From assembly GCA_010094045.1 (NCBI GenBank), contig ML986775.1, forward strand, positions 7,978 to 71,977: 64,000 bases of DNA, written 5' to 3'. A program made the position numbers and the translations under genes. This document shows positions 23,137 through 33,019 of the stretch, in pieces. Each line of letters begins with the position of its first letter. The first letter of the stretch is position 1. Source of the stretch: Lojkania enalia (Eukaryota > Ascomycota > Dothideomycetes > Pleosporales). A model generated the notes under the pieces. The model ran no database searches and was not told where the DNA came from. It saw only the letters and a list, made by a program, of their open reading frames with translations.

Positions 23137-23940
23137 ATTCCGGCTAATTAGCTAACGTGCCTCACTGCGTAGCGAGACACTATGTAGCGAGACAAACGAG
23201 GGGTACTTCGACTTTCAGCAACTGCATAACCTATGCGCACAACGAATGTTGCTATAATTTCGCCAAAATAATTTGCTATCGTTAATTCTAAATGCGTATA
23301 ATCTGCTCCTCCCCAAAAATTACGTTTGCATCGTCGTCTCTAAGCCTGATTTATACAGCACCTTCTTTCGTGGCGAAACAGACTCCCCTCACTATAGCGC
23401 CAACTTCAAGCCTCTTTTGACCCAAGTTTTTGTATAATGGCCTTGTCTAAGCTCTAGAACCTCCCTCTAATGCTAGGAAGTTGTTATCAGCCCTATGCGC
23501 GCTGCACGACACCATTTCATATAGGGCCGTCGCGTCGATCGATACCTCCAGCGGAAGCGAGTTACCAATCCTGGCTAATGCGAAGTGCTCACCTTACACA
23601 ATTCGCGGGTATTTTGTCGTAAGATATGTGGCTGTGCAAATTGCATAAGCGCTCGGATTATTGTTAAATCCGACTTGGGATTAGGAGCAATGAAAAGACA
23701 TGGCCTGGTGCTTGTTTAGTCAGCCGACGCGTTTCCAGCGTGAAAACTGGCTTCGACACAGCGATGCCTACACATTCTAAGACAGTCCAACGCACAGCTA
23801 TACCGATTTTATGATATAGAGCCATACCATCATGTTGTTTCCGAGTCCTGGGATCCGCCGTTGTCCCTTCCGCTGACTGATGGAACGACTAATTGAGCCC
23901 ACGTCCTTAAGCTTCTCGAGTCCACTGGCGCGCCGATTCC
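23137..23940 (+). repeat. Left inverted arm (~804 bp)
   Basis: Inverted partner of 26941-27721. Near the tip it contains a tandem pair of GTAGCGAGACA-like units (about 23169-23194). Inner border is GGCGCGCCGATTCC. Confidence 0.75.
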
Positions 23941-24562
23941 TAGACCAAGCCGCAGCAAATTCGAGTTTCGACTCGTTGAAGGGGAATATGATGTGATGGG
24001 AAGGATAGAAGCTAAGATAAAGTGCAGTGGCCTTGAAAATCGAAGCCCGCTATCGGTGGGGGCTTAAAGGTGAGCTAACGAGATCTACCATGCTTAAGGG
24101 CGTGGAGATAATGTTTGAGTCGAGAGATGGCGAAACCTTCTATAGAATCGCCGAATCCCGTTGTTACATATTAGCCTCCGCAAACAAAAAGTACATTAAA
24201 AAGTACTCTCCAGTCTGCTTCTCTATTATAAGCTGGATGGTGAATTAAAGCCGCGACATGGTAGTGAGAGTGTGCCTATGGACACCGCCAAGAAATCGAA
24301 AGAGTTCAAAAGTGACATATATACGGACAGCACTAGATCTTCCTTTTGGGTACCTTTTGTCTGTCGCCCAACGGGACTAAGGGATGTTTCATCTGGAAGT
24401 GATGCCGGCTGAGATCCCGCGGCAGGAGCGCACGTGGAAAGTCTGAGCCCTCGACGACCTCAAGCGTCCTAAGCCCGACGGCGCCCATTTCGAACCCGTC
24501 CTTAAGCAAGTCTGAGCCTTTGTGCAATCCTGGGAAATCTAGCATATCCATTAACATGATCT

Positions 24563-25934
24563 CTAAAGGCAATTGGCTCCTGCCTCTGTTTTCAGATGTT
24601 TCATGTACTCCAATAGCGTCTTATCCTGAGTAACTATATCCGTCCTTTCACAGCAATATACCAGCCAAGCATTAACCGACGATAGCCCAATTTGCGGTAA
24701 ATGTGAAATCTCAGATTGAGGACAGTTAACTTTTGATCGCAATCTGCCCTGTTTTGGTGGATCTTTGACATATGCTTGAGCTAGCTTAATCAACTGAGGT
24801 GGCTTGACATTTTGCAAACCGATTCCACCGAAGTATTGACTGAGAGCTTCAGGCAATGCCTTTGAAAGTGCCTCTGGCGTTGGATATGCTGCCAGACACT
24901 CTGAGGCGCGTTGACAAGCGAGATGTTGTCTGCTGGTGCGCTGGGTGAAGATGATCGCGATCAAGAATTGGAACTGTAGAGATACGTTAGATGGGTAGTA
25001 GTGTATGGGCACTTGATCTTACCTGATTGTCCTTGAACTGTAGAAGGGGGTGTTCTGAAACGATGTTCGCATGTCGAGCATTCTGGGATACTGACTGCGG
25101 AATGCTTCGCGAGCTCGAAATGTCGCTGGCAGTCGTTTCCTGGGACGAGTTCATAACGGAGATATCACTGACTTCGCGTGACAATGCAGGCGTTGATGGT
25201 ATTGAAGTCGGTGAAGATGATATCCTTGTTTCCGTCAACAAGTCCGTGATGTGCTCGAGCTTCTTTGCCACAATTTTAATGTCTGTCAGACCTTCAGATG
25301 AGGTGTCGCTTGCTAGCGGAACCGAAGTCTCTACTCTACCCTTAGAATTACTCGTTGGTTTTGCTTGGACCTCGGATTGTTGCGTGACCTTGTGAAAGTC
25401 TCTGTCATATGTTTCCAGACTTCTGTTTGTCTTCTCTACTGATCTGAGAACCTCTTGATTTGTATCGCGGATGTCATATAATAAGTCGCTATTTGGTGTC
25501 AGCGATCGTTAAGAGTATTTCAGGATAGCCTACCTTTGCAGCTGATTCTTGAACTCAAACATGATGGTCTTCGTCCTATCCAAGCTTGCCCTGAGCTTTT
25601 GCGTTTGGCTGAGCTTGGCTGCAAACCTAAATCGCTTACGTTTTCCATCCACAAGATACGCAGTCAGCTCCTTCTTGAGATCTTCGATGCTTTCCTGAGC
25701 GTGACTAATCGCGCGCGCCAGTGCCGCGCTTTCTCGAAGTCGCACGTCACGCTCGTTGCACTGTCGAATCACTTGCGTGATCAAATCTTCCACTAATTCA
25801 AGGTCGGTCTTCATCTCGCGAATATCTTTCGGGCAGTCCTTCATGTCGGTCGTGAAGTCATACAGGAACTTTAGACCTTGCGCGACAGGGCCTGCTAGGC
25901 CCACGAAACTAACGACCGCCGCGGCAGCTTCCAT
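24563..25934 (-). CDS. STAND/NLR-type N-terminal domain fused to HhH-GPD DNA glycosylase (MBD4-like)
   Basis: Three exons: 25934-25534, 25488-25023, 24973-24563; 425 aa, frames continuous across both introns (GTAGGC...AATAG and GTAAGA...CTACAG). Residues 1-133 (MEAAAAVVSFVGLAGPVAQG, FLYDFTTDMKDCP, then charged helices) resemble the helical N-terminal domains of fungal STAND/NLR proteins (SesA/Helo-like). Residues 134-289 are Ser/Thr-rich and look disordered. Residues 290-425 match an HhH-GPD glycosylase: FLIAIIFTQRTS, YPTPEALSKAL, GIGLQNVKPPQL, the helix-hairpin-helix HLPQIG (380-385) and a catalytic-position Asp at 406 (VTQDKTLLEYM). Spacing recalls MBD4, which removes T or U from G mismatches (family knowledge). 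No Fe-S cluster cysteines follow. ATG 25934 is the first in frame. Substrate specificity is unproven. Confidence 0.75.
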
Positions 25935-26940
25935 GACGATGCCTGGGAGTGATTTTTTCTCTCTGGCTGATATGGGAGGCAATAACGATGAAAGAGCGTC
26001 TTACGGTGTTGCTCTTATTCAATAAGCTTTGCATTGCGAGGTCCTCGCTTCCCCTTGCTCACCGGTTTCAACGCCCGACCTTATGGCAGCTTATATGGTG
26101 GTGGCTTAGAACTCCGACCATCAGGACCGCCAATAGTAACTTGAATAATAGTGCCTTTAGGATGCTGCAAGGTCTTATTTCTTTATTTTTGAGTGCAGTA
26201 CTATTTAGCCTGCGTCTTCTGATTAGGCAGAAAATTGATAGAGAGGCCTGTGCCGCATCGCAAGCTGGCAGTCGAATACGCCTTGCTTTGCCTTCGCGAG
26301 ATGAGACACGAGAAGATTCTGGGAGAGACCACAGCCAAATTGTATGGCTAGTTGCCGCTGGTACGCGCCGCAGCTGCAACTAGTTCCGTATTCTGTTGCT
26401 CATTGCAGGAGCGTCGCCCGCTGCGGACCACAGTGTTTTCCTACAGGAATAAACATTTGAAGTGTTGCCAGCCGCGCGTCACAAACGCAAAGCGTTCATA
26501 CAATGGTTTAATAGTCGGAGATGACTCAACGAATTTCTCCGTCCAATTCAACAGCTTGTCTATGGAGTTCTGCCATCGACAACAATATTGAAGGCTGCGC
26601 CCTTTCGCTAATATCTAGGCAACGGGAGATTGATGTTAGTGAGAGTGAACAGGTTGCTGCACTATGTTCAGAAAACAGCCTTGGCCCAACCTGCCGCAAA
26701 GAATAAGTACGGTCGCGACTATTGATCACAGCAAACGGTTATTTCCTATAATGAGTAACGGTAGTCATTGTATTTCAGTTCTTCGTGGTTATAGTCAGTT
26801 AGTTAAATAGACCTATTGTCTACATCGACTTGATTTAGCTTTACACTCGATTCCACTGAAGCCATATCCGGACTACGCTCCCTTGCACTCTGTAAGCTCG
26901 TCTCACCTGACATCACTGTTTGAGTTAGCCTCATCTCGCA

Positions 26941-27721
26941 GAATCGGCGCGCCGGTGGACTCGAGAAGTATGAGGACGCGGTGGGCTTGATCAGGTCTTT
27001 CATCCGGTCAGCAGAGAGAGCAACAGCAGGTTCTAGAGCTCAAGGGCGTTGTAATGGTGTGTTTCTACGTTACAAATTAGGTACCGCTGAGACTACCCTG
27101 TTGCAGCTAGTGTCGACTCCAGAAACGCCTTAACTGACTAATCAAGCACTTCATCGGATCACTAATCCCAATCCCAAGTCGGATTCAATGATAATCCGAA
27201 CGCTTGTGTAACAATACACACAGCCACACATACTACAGTAAATTACCTGCGGATGTATAAGGTAGGACGTGCAGGGTCATCGCGCATTAGCCGGAATTAG
27301 TAGTTCGCTCCCGCTAGAAGCACCCATCAACGGGGCGGCGCTGCATGAAATTGTGCCGCGCATCGCGCATAGGGCTAATAATGACTTCCTAGTAACAGGG
27401 GAGGTTGTAAGGGTAGGATAAGGACACTCTATGAAAATTTAGAGCGAAAAAGGCTTAAAGTTGGCGCTGTGGTAAGGGAAGCCTGTTATGCCACAAGATA
27501 AATCACTATACAAATCTGCCACAGAAGCGACGATGCAAGCGTAATCTGTAGATAGGAGGGATAATAGATATTTAAAATTAGCTATAGAAGATTATTTTAG
27601 TAGAAATACAGCATTATTTATTGTGCGCATAAGTTTTCTAATTGCTTAAAGTCAAAGGACCCCTCGTTTGTCTCACCACACAGTGTGTCTCGCTACGCAG
27701 TGAGGCATGTTTAGTCGGAAT
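26941..27721 (-). repeat. Right inverted arm (~781 bp)
   Basis: Inverted partner of 23137-23940. On + it begins GAATCGGCGCGCC and ends in CGGAAT. It lacks an 8-base stretch present at the left tip (the left has a GCTAATTAGCTAA local duplication). Confidence 0.75.
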
Positions 27722-27945
27722 GTTTAATCAAATGATGACAACAGTGTACCATTGATTTTCTTTGTCCCCACTGACTTACTTTGTGGATCTGTCTAATCCC
27801 TACGCCGTATTTTACTAATCATGCCCTCAGTTACTAGTGCTTGCATTGTTTAAAATGAATGGAGAGATATAAGATTGCTGTCCGATCCGAGAGTCCTAGT
27901 TCTATTTCATGAATGAAGTACTTTTGATTACATTCTTTGTTAGAC

Positions 27946-29509
27946 ATGATGGGTCTTAATTTTTGGGTGCCATTGCTCGCCTTTGGTTCTACGCTTATTA
28001 CCGAGGCAAAGAACACATTGCTCGTTTGCGAATCGTCAACGTTCACCCTACCCGATATCGCGGGACTAAATATACTATCAATTACTGCTGAACCGAAGCG
28101 GAACCAATCTCTTCATTTCGGTCTCCCTCTATATCTTGACCTTTCTGGCCTCAATTATTGTGATGTGAAGGTGCAGGTCTGCTATCCCAACAGCAACGAT
28201 AATGTTCTTGTCCAAATATGGCTTCCACTTAACCTCAAAGATTGGAATGGCTGCTTACAAGCCGCAGGTGGCGGCGGCGCAGCAACCGGCTTATTCGACA
28301 GTGAGTATGCCGCTGTATCCACCAATGGCGGGTATTTCTGCACTCAAGATGATATGGCACTGCTAATTGGGGTCTTTTGCAGAATCTTGGGAAGAGAAGC
28401 ATAGCAGATCAAGTTCTAGTTGGGAAAGAGTGTTGTAGAACAATTCTTCGGAAAGGCGGCGCATCATTCGTATTACAACGGATGTTCACAGGGTGATAGA
28501 CAGGGATATGCCTTGGCGCAGAAGTACTCTGATTTGTTGGACGGAGTCAATGGCAAGTGCCCCTCAATCGGCTTTCTAGATGTTGCTATGGGCCCCTATT
28601 GGCCGCAACTTGTTATGAAGGAAGAGAGCATCTAAATGAGCCAATGTGAATCTGGAGCCTTTCAGAACCGGACCCTGGAGGAGTGTGATATCCTCGATGG
28701 ACTAAAGAAGGCATGATTGAAGATCCTGAGGCGTGCATGTTTGACCCTAGTGCGCTTATTGTGAATAGATTCAGTGCGATGGGGAAGAGGTCGAGATTAC
28801 CAAAGTTATGGCAAGCATTGTTAGAAAAAAATCAAAGGACTACGGACTACAGACTACTTATAGCGCTCAAATCTATCCCGGATTTACTCACGACACGGCC
28901 ACAGACGCGGTCGCTAATATCGCAATCAGTCCTGACGAACACCGCTCCTCACAGCCATTTGCGCTCTCCACTTCTTTCTTGAATTAACTAATTTCCAAAA
29001 ACCCTTCCTTCGATCCCTCCTCTCTCAGTCTCCCAGACTTTTCGGATATGTGGCTCCAAGCTAAGCACGATTATGACTAGATTCTTGGTTCCGAAGATCC
29101 AGGTTTTTCAGCATTAAAATAAGCAGGGGGCAAGCTTCTATCCTGTCACGGCATCAACGACCAAGCTATTCTATATTAAAGGACAGTTGAGTACCGAAAA
29201 CGTGTCGAGATAATAATCGGAGACTCCAATGTTTTTAATGAGTTCTACAGACTATTCCTTCCAGCTGGGTACAACATTGTGAACTTGGTCCAGGAGCTAC
29301 GCCTAAAGACCCGCTGGCGTAGTTGGTGCAATGGGTTGAGAACGGGGAGGCACCGGAGACGTTGAAGGCTGAGATGCGGGATGTTGAGGGAAAGTTTTTT
29401 GACGCGAGATATTTGCATGTGGCCAAGAAAGAGTAAGTACAACCGAACTGGGGATACTTAAAGGGCAGAGAGCTGGAGTTGCCAAGACAATCCGGAGAGG
29501 ATCCAATGA
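27946..29509 (+). pseudogene. Tannase/feruloyl esterase pseudogene
   Basis: Starts MMGLNFWVPLLAFGSTL (signal-peptide-like). Conserved tannase-family pieces appear in order but in shifting frames: WLPLNLKDWNGCLQAAGGGG, YAAVSTNGGYF, YYNGCSQGDRQGYALAQKY, GFLDVAMGPYWPQLV, THDTATDAVANIAISPDEH, DMWLQAKHDYD and a degenerate C-terminus ending near 29509. The family nucleophile motif is GCSQGGRQ; here it reads GCSQGDRQ. There are at least several frameshifts and in-frame stops (for example the TAA after KEESI at 28633-28635). In life the family cleaves gallate or ferulate esters of plant polymers; this copy cannot be functional. It lies 225 bp from the inverted-repeat element. Confidence 0.88.
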
Positions 29510-29652
29510 AGGAAGCGGATTGTTGAGAGTTTTAGGCAAGACATTTGAGTTTGGGCATTGGATTAAAGAGTCATTGAATAACTCAATAAAACGAATAGTC
29601 AAAGCCTCACCACATGAGGGAGGGAATTGCTGTCGGAAGCAATAAAATCTTC

Positions 29653-29832
29653 TGTGATAGGGATTTTGGCAAGTCTGCCAAGTTGTATCGGATACCGTCG
29701 TGCGATATCACGCCGGATATCAGCTGATATACCCCTTTTTCTATGTACATAAATATGGCCTTTTGGCCATCCTCAATCAATCAGTTCAGTTCCTCATATC
29801 CCTCCCTGAGACAATATTCGCCTCGCACCACA
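29653..29832 (+). repeat. LTR copy 3 (180 bp), no matching target duplication
   Basis: Same family and orientation as 17672-17851, starting TGTGATAGGG and ending CACCACA. The flanks are TCTTC (left) and ATTCT (right), which do not match, so this copy has either recombined with another element or lost a flank. Confidence 0.8.
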
Positions 29833-30284
29833 ATTCTAGCAGAGCTCGATGTGTGTGCAGAGTTATGGTCGCTTGAAGTCAAAGTACACCTTACATTTTC
29901 CGGCACAAGTGGTTTTCCAGCACGCATGGACGGACTTTATTAAGAATTTTATTAAGAACATAGGCTTTTCTTTTGGATGTTTGCTGGCGGCGAAAGGGAG
30001 GCGGGTTATGCGTGATGCCCAGCCTATTTTAGTGTTTAAGCCTCACAAATACCCCATAAACCTAAATAACTGCTGCTGTAGCCATTTAGGCTTGACATTA
30101 AGGGGTTTGCAGCCTAAAAAAAATGATAAAGATGATTTGAAATTAAGGTTCCGCTAATAGCGTCACTCATCTCCGACCTTCTAAACCATTTCCTCCACCT
30201 GCAAGTGTCCTGAAGATTGTAGTCGATATAGGGAAGTTGCTAATGGTTGAGGAATCTCGAATGATCAAAACAGAAGTACTGTGC
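29833..30284. other. Intergenic 3' of the urea symporter gene
   Basis: No gene seen. The part next to 30285 is the probable 3' UTR of the symporter gene on the - strand. Confidence 0.4.
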
Positions 30285-32706
30285 TTATTTCTCCCCAGTA
30301 AACTTCTCGTTGATCTCTTCAGGCGGGCTAAGGCCTGAATCATCCATCTTCTCACCTTCAATAACTGAGGCATTCCTTCCCAAACGAGGATTTCCTTTGC
30401 CACTGATATCCCTCCACATACATCGAATGTTATGCATCATGCTATGTCTACTCTCCCATAACGGATAAACACCAACAGCCATAGTTGAGCATAGCAACCA
30501 GATGATACCAACAACGACCCAACCTGTGAAGAAGGATTGACTGAAGATATACCCGGTTCCATAGAGAGGCATAGGCCAGAGAACAAGTAGGATAATGGTC
30601 ATAGTCGCTGTAGTTGTCTTTGCAATCTTAGAAGCACGGAAAAGTTTGGCCTGTTCGGCGGCTTCTTCCTCGGGGGAGAGCGCAGTGTGGCGGCCATGCA
30701 TTTCCGAAATATCGAGGTGCGCGGCCTCTGCGACGTCAGAGTCGTCAATGAGGCGGATGTTTTTCATAGATTGCCAATCATAGTCGTCTGCGTCAGACTT
30801 AATACGAACGGCACCCAGAAGTCGAGTATGACTTACCAATTCCGAAAATCAAGGTAAGCACCGGGATGAAGATAACAGGGGACAGTAACGCTGTTACATT
30901 TCCAGCCAACATAGGGAGGTTAGCACCAGAAGTTGCGACGGTAATAACGCCATCGTTAAGCTTTGACGTCGTTACTAGCCATGCAATGATGCTGCAGCAA
31001 AGACCCAGTATCGGACTCAATGTAGCTGCCCAGAAGTTCTGGCCTTTCCACATTAATGTAAGTGTCGCTGGAAGGACTGCAGAGGAGATGATGACGCCCA
31101 TGAAGACATATAGCCAGCCCATACTACGACAAATTAGCAACTATTTCGAGAAGGCTTTGGTATTGACGGATAAAGGAACTTACCTAATTCCAGCATAGTA
31201 GAGTCCAGTGGAGAACGCAGCCATGATTAGGCCGAAGCCGCCGACGGAAGTGTGTGAGATATACACAAGACGCTTGCCGCTAGCTTTTGGATTGATATAG
31301 GTGCCATAGATGTCGTACGTCAAAATGGAGGAGACAGCGATAAGGGAAGATGAGAAAGAGCTAGTGACTGCCATGAAAACTATCAAAAGGGTTGCGACAG
31401 CACCTCCAGAGCCGAGAAGTGCAACAGCAGCATATGGCAGAGTAAGGCCGGCGCTAATAGATGCTTCATCCATAGAATTGGGATACGTGGGAAAGTATTG
31501 GCTGTTTTGAAGTGCTAGGGCGGCTAGACCCATGGTCGTCGCGCAAAGCCACTGTATTGATCGTTATCAAAGATATTACGGCTGAGATATTAGATATGAC
31601 ATACAGGGATAGCAAACCAACTCAAACCTCCAATGATGTAGCCTGGAAGTGCATGGACAGGTGACGCTGCAATAGCTTTATTGTAGTCTACATATGGTAA
31701 GCATTGTATGTTGTAAATGATATCTGTGTTCGGCACTCACATCCGTTATCCATAAATACAGTACCGAAGTTGCCGATGATATTAATAACGAAAAAGATCA
31801 CACCATCCTTACTCCTGATTGTGAGATAACTTCCGCCGGCGTTGCCCTCTACGGGGCTCGCAGCTGCAAGGTCTACCAGACGCTCGTAAACCGCCTTTGG
31901 TGACCCCAGTCTCTCGCCTGTCGCATAGGTCGTGAACGCAAATACAAGTAGGATTATAAGTGTTATGACACCATTGATGTAGTCCGTGAAGAAAGTGGCT
32001 TTGATGCCTCCAAACATTGTATAAATGACGACACCTAATGGAAACAAAAAGCAAGCGGCCGCAGTAGAGATCCCTGTTAGGGAAGTGACGACTGCTGAGC
32101 CTCCTGTCAACAACATAGCCGTTACTAGGATATTGGTAAAAAGGCCAAAGACAATATAGACGAAATGGGTATAACTGCCGTAGCGGGCGCGAACAGCCTC
32201 GAGAAAAGTCTATCCAATTTGAATTAGTATACGAATTTCCACAGGCATTGATGAAGCATACATGAGCATTAGGTGCTCGCCTTTTTAACTCGATAGCTAC
32301 AGTCGCGAATAACAAGATCTGTACTGTAGCGCCCGCCGCATACCATAGAGGCCCTGATACGCCATATCGAAAGGCAATGCTAGAGCTCTGGAGCAATGTT
32401 GCCGCCCATGTCCAAGAGGAAACAACAGCGGCGGCGACGAGGCCAGACTTAACTGTTCTACCAGCAGTTGAGAACATTTCCGAGGTCTGGAGCTCATTGT
32501 TATAGCGTTTCAGCATCCATGTCGTGAAAATCTTTCGTTTACATTTAGTTAGGTTCCATACTTTGGCAATGCTAACTTTGGGGATGAGATGAAAAACATA
32601 CCATAAGAAGAGCGAAGAGGAAGCCCAGGCCGAGTAGGATCCCATATCCCCATGCTTGTCCAAGAGGTTTATCGCTAGTACTTGAAGGAACATTGCCGCC
32701 TGCCAT
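30285..32706 (-). CDS. dur3: Urea/H+ (Na+) symporter, Dur3 family (SSS superfamily)
   Basis: Seven exons: 32706-32602, 32531-32262, 32209-31741, 31687-31605, 31551-31184, 31123-30837, 30787-30285; 694 aa. High-affinity active uptake of urea across the plasma membrane. Family blocks seen: [20 protein letters not shown] at the start, [72 protein letters not shown], a [18 protein letters not shown] segment spanning intron 3, [18 protein letters not shown] and [15 protein letters not shown]. About 15 hydrophobic segments are present and the C-terminal tail is cytosolic and charged. All splice sites are GT-AG and keep frame. Length matches the family. Several GATAAG sites lie 5' of the gene, fitting nitrogen control. 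Confidence 0.96.
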
Positions 32707-32838
32707 ATTTACTAGAGAAAAATATGAAAGCTGGAAAGAATAGAGAAGTGTAGAACATAGTATATATGATTTATATTATCATGTCTCGGGCAAAACTAAT
32801 ATGCGATTATTTCCTCGCAGACAATCTAATTGGCCACA

Positions 32839-33019
32839 GATAACTACACATTGTAGCTGGAAGATGCGCCAGGAAGACTTGGGCGGAAGCCAAGATCTAG
32901 ATCGCGCATACGAGTGGTGTTTGATCTTGGATTTTAGGCCCAGAAACAACAAGGTTCTTGGCTGCGTGGCAGATGTGGCAAGATTTTTTCGCCCTGATAA
33001 GGTGAGAGAACATGATAAG
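32839..33019. promoter_or_regulatory. Candidate AreA/NIT2-type GATA sites upstream of dur3
   Basis: GATAA at 32839-32843 and GATAAG at 32996-33001 and 33014-33019, about 135-315 bp 5' of the dur3 ATG. Fungal nitrogen GATA factors bind HGATAR, often as close pairs, and urea permeases are nitrogen-repressed in other fungi. The motif is short, so chance is possible, but the 18-bp spaced pair is suggestive. Confidence 0.45.

Larger units (their letters stand above)
23137..27721. mobile_element. ~4.6-kb element with ~0.8-kb inverted arms carrying a DNA-glycosylase gene
   Basis: The left end (from ATTCCGGCTAA, 23137) and the reverse complement of the right end (from ATTCCGACTAA, 27721) align over about 800 bases, past GCCTCACTGCGTAGCGAGAC near the tips to CTTCTCGAGTCCAC and GGCGCGCCGATTC at the inner borders. 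The arms have many substitutions and small indels, so they are old. Between them lie 3 kb holding one intact - strand gene (24563-25934). The 622-bp and ~1-kb flanks of that gene inside the arms contain no recognisable transposase. No clean target duplication could be fixed because the exact tips are uncertain. It may be a non-autonomous long-TIR DNA transposon that captured a gene, or two inverted repeats flanking a host gene. Confidence 0.7.
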
